From positions 1,178,001 to 1,242,000 of the forward strand of contig NC_012796.1 of assembly GCF_000010665.1 (NCBI RefSeq): a DNA stretch of 64,000 bases, given 5' to 3'. Source of the DNA: Solidesulfovibrio magneticus RS-1 (lineage in GTDB: Bacteria > Desulfobacterota > Desulfovibrionia > Desulfovibrionales > Desulfovibrionaceae). A program made the position numbers and the translations under genes. This document shows positions 1 through 9,137 of this stretch, piece by piece (within the stretch, counting starts at the first letter, position 1; each line of letters opens with the position of its first letter). The notes under the pieces are model-generated. The model ran no database searches, was not told the origin of the DNA, and saw only the letters and a list, made by a program, of their open reading frames with translations.

Positions 1-552
1 TTGGCCGGCTACGGCGACATCAAGGGCATCGTCGAGGCGCTTATCGCCCATTTCAAGCTGCCCGCCGGAATCTACGCGCGCGATGACAGCCTGCCCTGGC
101 TGGCCCCGCAGGTCGTGGTGACCGTGGGCGGCAAACGTCTGGGCGTTATCGGCCAGGTGACGCCGGAAGTGGCCGACGCCTACCACGCCCGCCATGCCCT
201 GTGGCTGGCCGAACTCGACCTGGACGCGCTGCGTGCCCTGGCCGATGGTGTTACGCGGGGATTTAGGACCCTGCCGAGCTTCCCGCCGGTGCGCCGCGAC
301 GTGACCTTGGCCGCCCCGGCCGGCGTGGCCGTGGGCGACGTGTTGACCGCCATCGCCGAGGCCAAGGCGGCCATCTTCGAGGACGTGCTTTTGATCGACG
401 CCTTCACCCCCGAGAGAACCGACGAGCGCCGCCTGACCTTCCGGCTGACCTACCGCCACCCGGAAAAGACCCTCAAGGACAAGGAAGTGGACAAGGTCCA
501 CGAGGCTCTCGTGGCCGCTGTCCTGGCCAAGCTGCCGGTGACGCGCCCGTAA
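1..552 (+). CDS. pheT: Phenylalanyl-tRNA synthetase beta subunit, C-terminal part (partial)
   Basis: This is the 3' end of a gene that begins before the window; the reading frame is open from base 1. The 183 visible residues hold the end of the catalytic-like core (motif LGVIGQVTPEV) followed by a C-terminal anticodon-binding FDX-ACB fold: FPPVRRDVTL, then DVLLIDAF and LTFRLTYRHPEKTLKD. PheT pairs with PheS to charge tRNA-Phe in the cytoplasm. The stop at 550-552 is followed by a strong terminator. In related bacteria a small MerR-type gene often follows pheST; here a MerR gene lies about 5.6 kb downstream, which may mark an insertion. Family assignment is very secure. Confidence 0.95.
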   Translation: MAGYGDIKGIVEALIAHFKLPAGIYARDDSLPWLAPQVVVTVGGKRLGVIGQVTPEVADAYHARHALWLAELDLDALRALADGVTRGFRTLPSFPPVRRDVTLAAPAGVAVGDVLTAIAEAKAAIFEDVLLIDAFTPERTDERRLTFRLTYRHPEKTLKDKEVDKVHEALVAAVLAKLPVTRP

Positions 553-686
553 CGGGTTTCATCGCTCTGGCGGCGGCGGTCCGCGTTCGTCAAGGCGCGG
601 GGTCGCGGCTTGCGACCGAGTCGTGATCGTTGCCGTAGAGGATGGGGACGCTGTCCCCGACGTCGAGGCTTTCTCCAATAAATGAG

Positions 687-728
687 CGCCCGCCCCGCAG
701 GACCCTGCGGGGCGGGCGTTTTGTTTTG
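687..728 (+). terminator. Rho-independent terminator after pheT
   Basis: Perfect 15-bp inverted repeat (687-701 with 704-718, very G+C rich) followed by TTTTGTTTT. It can end the pheT transcript; the stem could also serve the acyltransferase gene arriving from the other strand. The stretch 553-686 before it shows no gene. Confidence 0.85.
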
Positions 729-834
729 CCCTCTGGGAGAGCCTGTCGCAACTATGGGGAGGATTACCGGGCCCCGTTGCAATTTCTTGCACAAAGCGCC
801 CTGAAAATACCGATCGCAGTTTTTTGGGACGCAA

Positions 835-1890
835 CTAGCGTGTGCTTGGCGTGGTTTTGCCGTCCGCTTCGAAGCGGAACATCGGCCGTCGCGACAACCA
901 GCCAGCCAGGGATTCAGCCGTCTGGCAGAAAAACAGAAAGGCCGGCGCGGCCAGGACGCACCAGATAAGTCCAGCCCTGGTCCAGGGATTGAACCCCAGA
1001 CTGGCCATGGCCCAGAAGTAGCTGGGTTCGAAGAGATAGAGGGCGTAGGAATTGCGCCCCAAAAAGACCAGCGCCCTTTCAAAGGGCAGTTGCGCCCAGC
1101 CGGTAAGCAACAAGACCGTGAAAGCCGTGCAAAGCGCGGCCAGGCCCAGGCCGGCGAGGCTGGCGGCCAGCTGGCCCTTGGGTTCCCCAAGCAGGACGAG
1201 TCCGGGCAGCAGGCCGGCCAGGGCCAGCAGGCCAAGGGCCTTGGTGCGCAGCGGGGCCGTCGCTGTCCCGGCTTGGGGGCCGGCCAAAGGGACAAACGCC
1301 AGGGCCAGACCGATGCCAAAAAAGCCGATGTGGCCCAAGACGATGTTTCGGTAGCTTACGGTGTTGGAAAAAACGATGGCCCGCAGGTCCTCGGGAAGCC
1401 CCATGGCCCCGGCCGTGGCGGCGGCGAGCAGCCCGAAGAGGCCCAAGGAGAACCGCCAGGGGCCGACTCGTCTCAGGATGCGGTACAGGAGCGGCGCGGC
1501 AACGGCGCATTGGATGATGGCGCTGACGAACCAATAAGGCGCTTTGATGGCCAAAAAAGCCCATACATCGGGAACGACATTGGTCGATGCCCAAATGCCG
1601 CACAGCGCCAGCCAGTACAATGGATAGAGACGGAAGAATCTGTCGCAATATAATTGGCGCAATGAAAAATGCCCACCGGCCTGGCGCTTCTCAAGCGACC
1701 AGGCATTGCCGTAGCCGCTGGCGATGAAAAACAGGGCCACGGCCGCGTTCCCCGCATGTCCGAAACTGTCGTGGCTGACGATGAAGTTCGTCAGGAAGTG
1801 CGAGAGCAGCACGATGAGGATGGCAATGCCGCGTAGCGCTGTTGTGGTATCCCTGGCAACGGGCGTGGACTGTGGAAGAGACGAGTTCAT
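835..1890 (-). CDS. Acyltransferase family 3 membrane protein
   Basis: A 351-residue integral membrane protein. It opens with the acyltransferase-3 signature: TALRGIAILIVLLSH (R and catalytic-type His in the first helix), followed by GNAAVALFFIASGYG and a conserved basic segment DRFFRLYPLYW. About ten hydrophobic segments follow. Members O-acetylate or otherwise acylate cell-envelope polysaccharides or lipids; the substrate cannot be told from sequence. The gene stands alone, convergent with pheT. The C-terminus FRFEADGKTTPSTR is cytoplasmic-like. Family is secure, substrate unknown. Confidence 0.85.
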   Translation of the reverse strand: MNSSLPQSTPVARDTTTALRGIAILIVLLSHFLTNFIVSHDSFGHAGNAAVALFFIASGYGNAWSLEKRQAGGHFSLRQLYCDRFFRLYPLYWLALCGIWASTNVVPDVWAFLAIKAPYWFVSAIIQCAVAAPLLYRILRRVGPWRFSLGLFGLLAAATAGAMGLPEDLRAIVFSNTVSYRNIVLGHIGFFGIGLALAFVPLAGPQAGTATAPLRTKALGLLALAGLLPGLVLLGEPKGQLAASLAGLGLAALCTAFTVLLLTGWAQLPFERALVFLGRNSYALYLFEPSYFWAMASLGFNPWTRAGLIWCVLAAPAFLFFCQTAESLAGWLSRRPMFRFEADGKTTPSTR

Positions 1891-1933
1891 GCTTAAGTGA
1901 GGATTTCGTGCAGCGGCCAGCCGGTGGCATCAT

Positions 1934-1954
1934 ATGACGGACGCTTTGCGTCAT
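1934..1954. repeat. Inverted repeat upstream of the acyltransferase
   Basis: ATGACG and CGTCAT arms separated by nine bases, 44 bp upstream of the acyltransferase start. It could be an operator or a chance palindrome; nothing else supports a role. Confidence 0.3.
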
Positions 1955-2017
1955 GGCAGATTCTTCCCGGTTTGGCAAATAGCGAAGGGAGCTGCCAGGG
2001 CTGCGTGGGCACATGCC

Positions 2018-2068
2018 GCCAAAACAACAAGGCCCGCGCCGCCTCAGTTTCGCAAGGGCGTGGGCCTT
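2018..2068 (-). terminator. Terminator of the ECF sigma operon
   Basis: Read on the minus strand: a 12-bp stem (2057-2068 with 2029-2040, one mismatch) followed by TTGTTGTTTT. It lies 45 bp past the stop of the periplasmic sensor gene, the last gene of the sigma / anti-sigma operon. Confidence 0.65.
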
Positions 2069-2112
2069 GGCGCAAGAGGTCCTGGTGTGTTCGCCTCGTC
2101 GTTCTCGCCCGG

Positions 2113-2577
2113 CTACTCCTTGGCCGGCTTGCCGAACCGGCCGGCGATGAGCTTGCGGCGGCCTTCCGGGGAGACTTGCCCCAGGGCGTCCACCAGGGTG
2201 TCGCTGAAATCGGCGGCAAAGCTGTCCCAGGCGGCTTTCCAGGCCAAAAGCGCCTGGCCGGTGGCCTTCTTGTCGTACGGGTCGGCCACCACCTGGCGCA
2301 CCAGTTCGGCCCGGGCCGCGCCGAGTTGATGCCGGGTCTTGGCGAAGCGGGGCGCGTCGCGTTCGATGACCGCCTTGAAGGCCTGGGCCTCGCCGGCCGG
2401 CAACACGGCTTCGGCCCGGGTCGTCAGGCGCGAGAGCATGCTGGCGCCGTCCAGGCGTTCGACTCGGCCGTAGAGCAGCCGGCCGCCGATGACCGCGATC
2501 AGGAACAGGTTGAGCAAAAGTGAGCAGGGCAGGACGAAGCGCCGCCAGCCGCGCGGGGGATTGGGTGTGACGTCCAT
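2113..2577 (-). CDS. Periplasmic heavy-metal-sensor-like protein (CnrX/ZraP type)
   Basis: A 154-residue protein. Residues ~14-36 form one membrane anchor (FVLPCSLLLNLFLIAVIGG), and the rest is a helical periplasmic domain of the Spy/CnrX metal-resistance kind: a long charged helix pair with FKAVIERDAPRF and a terminal LGQVSPEGRRKLIAGRF. It follows the anti-sigma gene by 10 bp and ends the operon, so it probably senses envelope or metal stress for the sigma system. I chose the start at 2577 (MDVTPNPP, with GAGG upstream) over a longer reading that would overlap the anti-sigma gene. Metal binding itself is not visible; few His or Cys residues are present. Confidence 0.7.
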   Translation of the reverse strand: MDVTPNPPRGWRRFVLPCSLLLNLFLIAVIGGRLLYGRVERLDGASMLSRLTTRAEAVLPAGEAQAFKAVIERDAPRFAKTRHQLGAARAELVRQVVADPYDKKATGQALLAWKAAWDSFAADFSDTLVDALGQVSPEGRRKLIAGRFGKPAKE

Positions 2578-2587
2578 GGCGGCCTCG

Positions 2588-3058
2588 TTATTCGATAAAA
2601 ACGGCAAGGGGCGTGGGCTGCATAAGCGACACCAACGTGTCGCCGTCGGGTTGGGCCACGGTGAGCGCGCCAACGAGCAGCCCGGCCATGACCACGACGC
2701 CGCCGGCGGTGGCCAGTCCGGCCAGGCGCGGCAGGGTCGGGAGCTGGTCGGCGAGCCAAGACCGCCAGGCGGCCCGGGGGGCGGGCGCAAGGGACGGCGC
2801 GGCGATGCGTCCGGCCACGCCCCGGCGAAGCCGCTCCACGGCCGCGTTCTGAGCCCCCGGGGCCAGCAGCGTTTCGAGGTCGCGGCGTGCGCCGGCCAAA
2901 AGGGCCGTGTCCAGGCGGGCGGCCTCGGTCAGCCGGGCGCGGGCCTGGGCCGAGGCGGCGGCCAGGGCCTTGGCCTCGTTCTGGACGTCTTCGGGCCAGC
3001 GGCCGATGTCGCCGCCGTAGCTGTCAGCCAGGGCGGCAAAGCGCGACAGGGGCATCAT
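2588..3058 (-). CDS. Membrane anti-sigma factor, non-zinc type
   Basis: A 156-residue protein with a cytoplasmic N-terminal half and one membrane helix near residues 115-135 (LAGLATAGGVVVMAGLLVGA). It carries the SYGGDIGRWPED element seen in small proteins encoded next to ECF sigma genes, but lacks the HxxxCxxC zinc motif of classical ZAS anti-sigma factors. Its ATG overlaps the sigma stop (ATGA) and is preceded by AAGGAGGT, so the two are translationally coupled. The role as anti-sigma is inferred from position and topology. The C-terminus is short and periplasmic, next to the separately encoded periplasmic sensor. Confidence 0.65.
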   Translation of the reverse strand: MMPLSRFAALADSYGGDIGRWPEDVQNEAKALAAASAQARARLTEAARLDTALLAGARRDLETLLAPGAQNAAVERLRRGVAGRIAAPSLAPAPRAAWRSWLADQLPTLPRLAGLATAGGVVVMAGLLVGALTVAQPDGDTLVSLMQPTPLAVFIE

Positions 3059-3759
3059 GGCGGACCTCCTTGGCCGGCCGCATCGGCCAGCCGGGTGCGC
3101 AAAAACTGGCGGCCCCGGGCCAGGAGCCGTTCCACGGCCTTGGCCGAAACGCCTAGCGCCTTGGCCGCTTCGGCCCCGGACAGGCCTTCCTCGTAGACCA
3201 GGGTCAGGGCGGCCCGTTGCCGGTCCGGCAGTGCGGCCAGGGCGGCGGCCATGGCCTGGGCCTGCTGGCCGGCGGCGAGAGATTCTTCCGCGCCGGCGGC
3301 CGGATCGGCCGGATCGAAGCCGTCGGGCAAGGCCTCGGGCCGCGCCCGGCGCTGGTGGTCGCGGCAGAGGTTGGCCACGATGCGATACAGCCAGGTGGTC
3401 AGCCGGGCGCGCTGGGGATCGAAGCGGCCGATGGCCTTCCAGGCCCGCACAAAGGCTTCCTGGGCCAGATCCTCGGCAACGGTCGCGTCGCGGGTCAGCC
3501 GGGTGGCCACCCGCAGGGCAAAAGCCCCGTGGCGCAGGACCAGGGCGTCGAAAGCCCGGCGGTCGCCGCCACCGGCCCAGGCGGCCAGGGCGTCGTCGTC
3601 GGCTTCGGCGTAGTCCCGGGGCGTCGGCGCGGCAGCCGCCGGTCCGGGGCCGGGCGCGGCCGGGCGGCGCGGGAGCGGCAGCCAGCCGCCAAAGGACCAG
3701 CATTTTTCCACGGTGTTCGTCCGGGCCTTGGGGTTGCTGGGCGGCGGGCCGAGCCCCAC
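3055..3759 (-). CDS. ECF-family RNA polymerase sigma factor
   Basis: A 234-residue protein with region 2 (FDALVLRHGAFALRV, then DLAQEAFVRAWKAI and LTTWLYRIVANLCRDHQRR) and region 4 (LPDRQRAALTLVYEEGLS, then ALGVSAKAVERLLARGR), the usual sigma-70 ECF architecture. The first ~50 residues are Pro/Ala rich and not conserved. The annotated start is a GTG at 3759; a later GTG at 3711 is also possible and neither has a good ribosome site. It heads an operon with a membrane anti-sigma and a periplasmic sensor, which suggests response to an envelope signal. Confidence 0.85.
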   Translation of the reverse strand: MGLGPPPSNPKARTNTVEKCWSFGGWLPLPRRPAAPGPGPAAAAPTPRDYAEADDDALAAWAGGGDRRAFDALVLRHGAFALRVATRLTRDATVAEDLAQEAFVRAWKAIGRFDPQRARLTTWLYRIVANLCRDHQRRARPEALPDGFDPADPAAGAEESLAAGQQAQAMAAALAALPDRQRAALTLVYEEGLSGAEAAKALGVSAKAVERLLARGRQFLRTRLADAAGQGGPP

Positions 3760-3808
3760 CGCCCAGGCCGACCGCGCCGGCCTGGGGCCTTACGCGGGCG
3801 GGCGCGTG

Positions 3809-4114
3809 TTACTGCTTGGCTCCGCCAGCCTGCTTGGCCGACTGGGCCGCCGTCAAGGCCTGCTTGCAGCCGGGCGAAAGCTTGTCGGCCTGCTGTTTGA
3901 GGCAGGCGACAATACGTCCGCCGCCGGGCTGCACCCCGGAACACAGGGTTTTGTAGTCGCCTTTGCAGGCTTCCTTGAGAGCCTGGCCGGCGGCCGAAGC
4001 GGGCTGCTGGGCAGCGGCCGGCCCGGCGACGGCCAGGCAGGCGGCCACGGCGACGGCGACGGCCAGGGTTTTGGTCCGTCCGGCCAGGGCGCGGGCTGGG
4101 GAAACAATCGGCAT
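3809..4114 (-). CDS. Small exported cysteine-repeat protein
   Basis: A 101-residue protein with a signal peptide (TLAVAVAVAACLAVAGPAAAQ) and a short domain resembling the Cys-rich GLG1-type repeat: CKGDYKTLCSGVQPGGGR then CLKQQADKLSPGC. The four Cys presumably form disulfides in the periplasm. Start 4114 is preferred because GAGGAA lies at the right distance; an upstream ATG at 4141 has none. It is transcribed divergently from the Spy-like gene and sits directly upstream of the sigma operon. Function unknown; related proteins appear beside metal or envelope-stress genes. Confidence 0.65.
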   Translation of the reverse strand: MPIVSPARALAGRTKTLAVAVAVAACLAVAGPAAAQQPASAAGQALKEACKGDYKTLCSGVQPGGGRIVACLKQQADKLSPGCKQALTAAQSAKQAGGAKQ

Positions 4115-4510
4115 GGGTATTCCTCGCTTTGGTGGCGTCATGGACCGCCAGTTGGCGGCATTTGGGGATGATACGGCCGGGGCGGGGAAATCCCCCGCCA
4201 GATTTTGCGGCTGTCCGGCGAAAACCAGCGGCGGGCCGCTGGATGCCGGGCGACGGGCGGGGTTTGCCTACCCATGGCTGGTCGGAGCAAATAATTGTGC
4301 TACCCCCCCCGGCGGGGCGCAGATTCCGTGCGGAGTCCTGGTTGCAGACGGTTTTCGTCTCCCGGGGCCGCCACCGGGGGGAGACGCCGGCGCGCGCGTA
4401 TCATGGGCAATGAGGCGGCCGACGCCTGACGGCCTGGCTTCCCGTCCCTCGGGTTCGTGACCGGGCCGGTGGGCGCGCCGCCAAACCCCATGCAACAAGC
4501 GAGGAAAAAC

Positions 4511-5002
4511 ATGATGCGACGCAAATTCACCCTGGCGGCGGCCCTGTGCGCCTTGCTCCTTGTCGCCGCTGCAGCCTGGTCCGGCGCGCCGGGCGGCGAC
4601 GTTCCGGCCGGGAAAGGCCCGGGGCTTACGCGGATGCTCACCGAACTGGACTTGAGCGCCGCCCAGAAGCGGGAAGTGGCCGGCATCCTCAAGGCCAACC
4701 GGGACAGCACCAAGGCCCTGCGCGACTCGGTCAAATCGGCCATGGACGCCCTGCGCGGCGTCATGGCCAAGACGCCGGGCGACGAGGCGGCGGTGCGGGC
4801 GGCAGCCAAGGCCGTGGCCGACGCGGCTGTGGAGCTGGCCGTGGCCCGGGGCCGGGTCAAGGCGGCCATGGACGCCGTGCTGACCCCGGAGCAGCGGGCC
4901 AAGCGCGACGCCCTGCGAGAGGAGTTTCGCGACAAGTGGAAGGCCCGCCGGCTGGAGCGCCAAGGCGAGCTGGACGCCTGGATCGAGAGCAATCTGTCCT
5001 AG
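4511..5002 (+). CDS. Spy/CpxP-family periplasmic protein
   Basis: A 163-residue protein with a signal peptide (residues 1-24, MMRRKFTLAAALCALLLVAA) and a helical LTxxQ-type body: LTRMLTELDLSAAQKREV near residue 40 and VLTPEQRAKRDALREEF near residue 125. Family members are periplasmic chaperones or stress sensors that bind unfolded protein or metal. Start 4511 has GAGG ten bases upstream. With the CnrX-like sensor and ECF sigma next door, this looks like a stress-inducible output of the same system, which is an inference from position. Confidence 0.7.
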   Translation: MMRRKFTLAAALCALLLVAAAAWSGAPGGDVPAGKGPGLTRMLTELDLSAAQKREVAGILKANRDSTKALRDSVKSAMDALRGVMAKTPGDEAAVRAAAKAVADAAVELAVARGRVKAAMDAVLTPEQRAKRDALREEFRDKWKARRLERQGELDAWIESNLS

Positions 5003-5016
5003 GGCCGCGCCTTCAA

Positions 5017-5043
5017 GGGGGCCGGAAACGGGATTCCGGCCCC
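5017..5043 (+). terminator. Possible terminator hairpin after the Spy-like gene
   Basis: A 10-bp stem (5017-5026 with 5034-5043) starts 14 bp after the stop. No clear T-run follows, so it may work only with Rho. Confidence 0.35.
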
Positions 5044-5140
5044 CGCGCATGCCGTTGTTTGGTCGCGCCATCCCGTTGGATCGCGCAGGAAGGCGACACG
5101 GATCGCCGCCGCCCCCGCAGGCACGCCCGCCTTGAAACCG

Positions 5141-5171
5141 CCAAAGCCCCGGCCATGCGCCGGGGCTTTGG
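5141..5171 (-). terminator. Terminator hairpin after the hydrolase gene
   Basis: Perfect 12-bp inverted repeat (5141-5152 with 5160-5171) just beyond the hydrolase stop on the minus strand. The stem base is AAAG/CTTT, giving a short T-rich edge in both directions, so it may be bidirectional. Confidence 0.6.
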
Positions 5172-5187
5172 TTATTCGGGCGGGTGT

Positions 5188-6009
5188 TCAGGATTCGATA
5201 AACGCCAGCAGGTCGGCGTTCACCGCCTCCTTGTGGGTGGTGCACAGGCCGTGGGGCGCGCCGGGGTATTCCTTGAGCACGGCGTTGGGCAAGAGCTTGA
5301 CGGCCGCTCGGGCCGAGGCGTCGATGGGCACGATCTGGTCGTCGTCGCCGTGAAGAAGAAGCGTCGGCACGTTGATCTTGCCCAGGTCCTGGGTCAGGTC
5401 GGTCTCGGAAAAGGCCTTGATGCAGAAGTAGGCGGCCGGGAAGCCCGCCATCATGCCCTGTCGCCAGAAGGCTTGTCGCACGCCTTCGGACACGGCCGCG
5501 CCGGGGCGGTTGTAGCCGTAAAACGGCAGGGTCAGGTCCAAAAAGAACTGGGAGCGGTCCTTGATCACGCCGTCGCGGATGCCGTTAAAGACCGCCATGG
5601 GCAGCCCGCCCGGGTTGGCCGGGGTTTTAAGCATCAGCGGCGGGATCGCGCCGATGAGCGCGATTTTGCCCACGCGCCCCGTGCCGTGGCGGCCGATGTA
5701 GCGCACGACTTCTCCGCCGCCGGTGGAGTGCCCCACGTGCACGGCGTCGCGCAAATCCAGGGCCGCGGCCAGTTCGGCCAGGTCGTCGGCGTAGGCGTCC
5801 AGGTCGTTGCCCTGCCAGGGCTGGTCCGAGCGGCCATGTCCCCGTCGGTCGTGGGCGATGACCCGGTAGCCGCGCGAGGCCAGGAAGAACATCTGGTCCT
5901 CGAAGGCTTCGCCGGAAAGGGGCCAGCCGTGGCTGAAAACCACCGGCCGACCGGAACCCCAGTCATTATAATAAATCCTGACGCCGTCTCGCGTCGTGAA
6001 GGTTGCCAT
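5188..6009 (-). CDS. Alpha/beta hydrolase, non-heme chloroperoxidase/arylesterase type
   Basis: A 273-residue protein of the cofactor-free haloperoxidase group. It starts [17 protein letters not shown], has the oxyanion segment [16 protein letters not shown], the nucleophile elbow [13 protein letters not shown] (Ser in GHSTG), the acid in [13 protein letters not shown] and the final His in PHGLCTTH. These give a complete Ser-Asp-His triad. Family members act as esterases or perhydrolases; the natural substrate is not evident. Start 6009 follows AAGGAG at good spacing. It is a single-gene unit, divergent from the MerR gene. Confidence 0.85.
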   Translation of the reverse strand: MATFTTRDGVRIYYNDWGSGRPVVFSHGWPLSGEAFEDQMFFLASRGYRVIAHDRRGHGRSDQPWQGNDLDAYADDLAELAAALDLRDAVHVGHSTGGGEVVRYIGRHGTGRVGKIALIGAIPPLMLKTPANPGGLPMAVFNGIRDGVIKDRSQFFLDLTLPFYGYNRPGAAVSEGVRQAFWRQGMMAGFPAAYFCIKAFSETDLTQDLGKINVPTLLLHGDDDQIVPIDASARAAVKLLPNAVLKEYPGAPHGLCTTHKEAVNADLLAFIES

Positions 6010-6183
6010 GATCCGTCTCCTTGGGGAGCCGGACGGCTCCGCCTGGAGCAACCGGCTCGTTTGCGGGGGCGCTGGCGGGAGGCCGGACACCGCGTATCCA
6101 TTACAATTAGGCAAGGCCGGGGAGAAGTAAAGGGGAGGGGCCGGGCTTGACCCGGGGGCGGGCTTGGCGCATGTTGGCCGGGC

Positions 6184-6510
6184 ATGAGCCAAAAGACCTA
6201 CAAGATCGGTGAAATCGCGGAAATTACAGGGCTTAAGCCCTTTGTCCTGCGCTTTTGGGAGACGGAGTTTCCCCAACTCGTCCCGGTGCGCACCCCAAAA
6301 GGGCAGCGGCTTTACACCGACGAACACCTCGCCCTGCTCATGACCATCAAAACGCTTTTATACGACGAAAAGCTCACCATCGACGGGGCGCGCCGCCGTC
6401 TGGCCGGCCCCGGCCGCGAGGCGACGGTGTTGCGCCAGGTCTATGACGAACTGCGTGACATCCGGCGTCTGCTCGGCGACGGCGACCGGCCGCGTCCCGG
6501 GGCTTCCTGA
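6184..6510 (+). CDS. MerR-family transcriptional regulator
   Basis: A 108-residue protein with a MerR winged helix at the N-terminus: [20 protein letters not shown], then [20 protein letters not shown], and a dimerisation helix [15 protein letters not shown]. It has no effector domain or metal-binding Cys. This short type is commonly found downstream of pheST in delta-proteobacteria, where its job is not known. It may originally have adjoined pheT, now 5.6 kb upstream on the same strand. Confidence 0.85.
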   Translation: MSQKTYKIGEIAEITGLKPFVLRFWETEFPQLVPVRTPKGQRLYTDEHLALLMTIKTLLYDEKLTIDGARRRLAGPGREATVLRQVYDELRDIRRLLGDGDRPRPGAS

Positions 6511-6851
6511 GGCCGATTGACACAATTGTTTCAATTGCGCGACCGGACACAAACGCCGGTATGGCTGTCCTGGGCAATGGTTTTGGGGCGTTTTGGCTAT
6601 GGACGGGGCTTGGGTTTTACATTATTGCTAGTTCGCGCGTCTGCGGATGGAGAGTGACCGCGGGCGTGGCGAGAGGTGGAAATTTTCAGTCCGGACAGGG
6701 CACAAGATGAGGGAACGCCCTTTTCGGCAACGGGCCGCCCGACACGGCCCTGCCACATTGCCGGACCCAGGCGCGACATCACGCCAAACCCGGCGGGCAG
6801 GCAGGCGGACGGCCTGACGTGTAACCCGCTTAACACATGCAAGAGGACCCT
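6511..6851. other. Intergenic region upstream of glutamine synthetase
   Basis: It has no gene. It holds the palindrome CAATTG-TTT-CAATTG at 6523-6537 just after a TTGACA at 6517-6522. No good -10 box follows at the standard spacing and I see no sigma-54 box. The palindrome could be an operator for the MerR protein or for nitrogen control; this is a guess. Confidence 0.35.
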
Positions 6852-9032
6852 ATGAGCGGAATTAAAGCTCGTCTGGACGCGATTTCGGCGATCATCGGCT
6901 ACAAGCCGGCCCATGCCCCTCTCAATTTCAGCGAGACCAAGCCCACCGACGTGTTCGGCTGCAACGTCTTCAGCGACAAGGTCATGCGCGAGCGCCTGCC
7001 CAAGCATGTCTACAAGTCGCTCAAAAAGACCATCGAGCTTGGCGAAAAGCTGGACGCCTCCATCGCCGACACCGTGGCCAACACCATGAAGGACTGGGCC
7101 ATCGAACGCGGGGCCACCCACTTCACCCACGTGTTCTATCCGCTCACCGGCCTGACCGCTGAAAAGCACGACTCCTTCCTGGTGCCCGACGGCAAGGGCG
7201 GCGCCATCGCCGAGTTCTCCGGCAAGCTGCTCATCCAGGGAGAGCCCGACGCCTCCAGCTTCCCCTCCGGCGGCCTGCGCTCCACCTTCGAAGCCCGCGG
7301 CTACACCGCCTGGGACGTGACCAGCCCCGCCTATATCCTGGAAAATCCCAACGGCACCTTCCTGTGCATCCCCACCGCCTTCGTGTCCTGGACCGGCGAG
7401 GCCCTGGACAAGAAGACCCCGCTTTTGCGCTCCACCCAGGCGCTCAACAAGCAGGCCAAACGGGTGCTCCAGCTGTTCGGCGTCGAGACCAAGCTGCCCG
7501 TGGGTTCCTTTGCCGGCCCGGAGCAGGAATACTTCCTCATTGACCGCAACTTCGTCTTCTCCCGCCCCGACCTGCTGATTGCCGGCCGGACCTTGTTCGG
7601 CGCCAAGCCGGCCAAGGGCCAGGAGTTCGAGGACCAGTACTTCGGCGTCATCCCCCGCCGCGTGCTGTCCTTCATGATGGAAGTCGAGCGCGAGCTGTAC
7701 AAGCTCGGCGTCCCGGTCAAGACCCGCCACAACGAAGTGGCCCCCAGCCAGTTCGAGATCGCTCCGATCTTCGAGACCGGCAACCTGGCCACCGACCACA
7801 ACCAGATGGTCATGACGGTGCTGCGCACCGTGGCCAAGCGCTACGGCATGATCTGCCTGCTGCACGAAAAGCCCTTTGCCGGCATCAACGGCTCGGGCAA
7901 GCACCTCAACTACTCCATCGGCAACGCCGAACTCGGCAGCCTGTACGATCCGGGCGACACCCCGCATGAGAACGCCCAGTTCCTGGTCTTCTGCGCCGCC
8001 GCCATCCGCGCCGTCCACAAGTTCGGGGCGCTTTTGCGCGCCACCGTGGCCACGCCGTCCAACGACCATCGCCTGGGCGCCAACGAGGCCCCGCCGGCCA
8101 TCATGTCCGTCTACCTCGGCGAGCAGCTCACCGACGTCTTCGAGCAGATCAAGAAGGGCAAGGTCGAAGGCTCCAAGCAGAAGGGCGTCATGAGCATCGG
8201 CGTCGACACCCTGCCGCCGCTGCCCATGGATCCGGGCGACCGCAACCGCACCAGCCCGTTTGCCTTTACCGGCAACCGCTTCGAGTTCCGCGCCGTGGGC
8301 TCCAGCCAGTCCATCGCCGGCTCCCAGGTGGCCCTTAACGCCATGATGGCCGAGTCCCTGGACTACATCGCCACCAAGCTCGAAGCCGCCACCGGCGGCG
8401 ACCCGGCCAAGCTCAACGCGGCCGTGCAGAGCGTGATCCAGGAAATCATCAAGGAACACGACGCGGTCGTCTTCAACGGCGACGGCTACTCCGAGGAATG
8501 GCACGCCGAAGCGGCCAAGCGCGGTCTGCCCAACCTCAAGACCACGCCCGACGCCCTGCCGGTGCTGACCTCCCCCGAGGTGGTCAAGCTCTTCACCACC
8601 TACGGCGTGTTCAGCGAGGCCGAACTGAAGTCCCGCGAGGAAATCTACCTCGAACAGTACGTCAAGACCCTTCAGACCGAAGCCAATCTGGTCGTGCGCA
8701 TGGCCAAGACCATCATCTTCCCGGCCGCCATGCGTTACCAGAGCGAACTGGCCGCCGCCTGCGCCAACCTCAAGGCCATTGGCCACGACTACAAGATGGA
8801 CACCCTGGAGTGCGTCACGGCCAAGCTGCGCGACCTCCAGACCAAGACCGCCGAGCTGGAAAAGATCATGGAGCACACGGCCGACGGCGCCCTGGCCGAA
8901 GCCAAGCACATGTGCTGCACGGTCCTGCCGGCCATGAACGAAGTGCGGGCCGTGGCCGACGCCCTGGAAGCCGTGGTGGCCGACGACCTGTGGTCGCTGC
9001 CGAGCTACCAGGAAATGCTGTTCATCCGCTAA
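6852..9032 (+). CDS. glnN: Glutamine synthetase type III
   Basis: A 726-residue protein, the expected size for GSIII (about 700-730, against ~470 for GSI). It makes glutamine from glutamate, ammonia and ATP in the cytoplasm. Visible signatures include GSIII-specific [19 protein letters not shown], the Mg/ATP-site segment [25 protein letters not shown], and [10 protein letters not shown]. Start 6852 has AAGAGGA five bases upstream. It is monocistronic with its own terminator. Type III enzymes are common in Desulfovibrio-like bacteria and Bacteroidetes. Confidence 0.95.
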   Translation: MSGIKARLDAISAIIGYKPAHAPLNFSETKPTDVFGCNVFSDKVMRERLPKHVYKSLKKTIELGEKLDASIADTVANTMKDWAIERGATHFTHVFYPLTGLTAEKHDSFLVPDGKGGAIAEFSGKLLIQGEPDASSFPSGGLRSTFEARGYTAWDVTSPAYILENPNGTFLCIPTAFVSWTGEALDKKTPLLRSTQALNKQAKRVLQLFGVETKLPVGSFAGPEQEYFLIDRNFVFSRPDLLIAGRTLFGAKPAKGQEFEDQYFGVIPRRVLSFMMEVERELYKLGVPVKTRHNEVAPSQFEIAPIFETGNLATDHNQMVMTVLRTVAKRYGMICLLHEKPFAGINGSGKHLNYSIGNAELGSLYDPGDTPHENAQFLVFCAAAIRAVHKFGALLRATVATPSNDHRLGANEAPPAIMSVYLGEQLTDVFEQIKKGKVEGSKQKGVMSIGVDTLPPLPMDPGDRNRTSPFAFTGNRFEFRAVGSSQSIAGSQVALNAMMAESLDYIATKLEAATGGDPAKLNAAVQSVIQEIIKEHDAVVFNGDGYSEEWHAEAAKRGLPNLKTTPDALPVLTSPEVVKLFTTYGVFSEAELKSREEIYLEQYVKTLQTEANLVVRMAKTIIFPAAMRYQSELAAACANLKAIGHDYKMDTLECVTAKLRDLQTKTAELEKIMEHTADGALAEAKHMCCTVLPAMNEVRAVADALEAVVADDLWSLPSYQEMLFIR

Positions 9033-9053
9033 TTGCCGATCCTTCGGGATGGG

Positions 9054-9088
9054 AAAGGGCCGCTCCGGCAACGGAGCGGCCCTTTGTC
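9054..9088 (+). terminator. Terminator after glutamine synthetase
   Basis: A perfect 14-bp stem (9054-9067 with 9072-9085) has a GCAA loop and arms AAAGGGCC.../...GGCCCTTT. It starts 21 bp after the stop and could work on both strands, because the MCP gene converges from the right. Confidence 0.8.
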
Positions 9089-9137
9089 GTTTGGCGCGGG
9101 CGCTGGCTGTTGTGGCGATTGCGCCGGCAAGCAACCC

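Noticed and set aside
6597-9134. An 845-codon open frame antisense to glutamine synthetase
   Set aside because: It mirrors the codon pattern of the sense gene, has a low-complexity Gly/Val/His translation and no ribosome site. High G+C produces such shadows.
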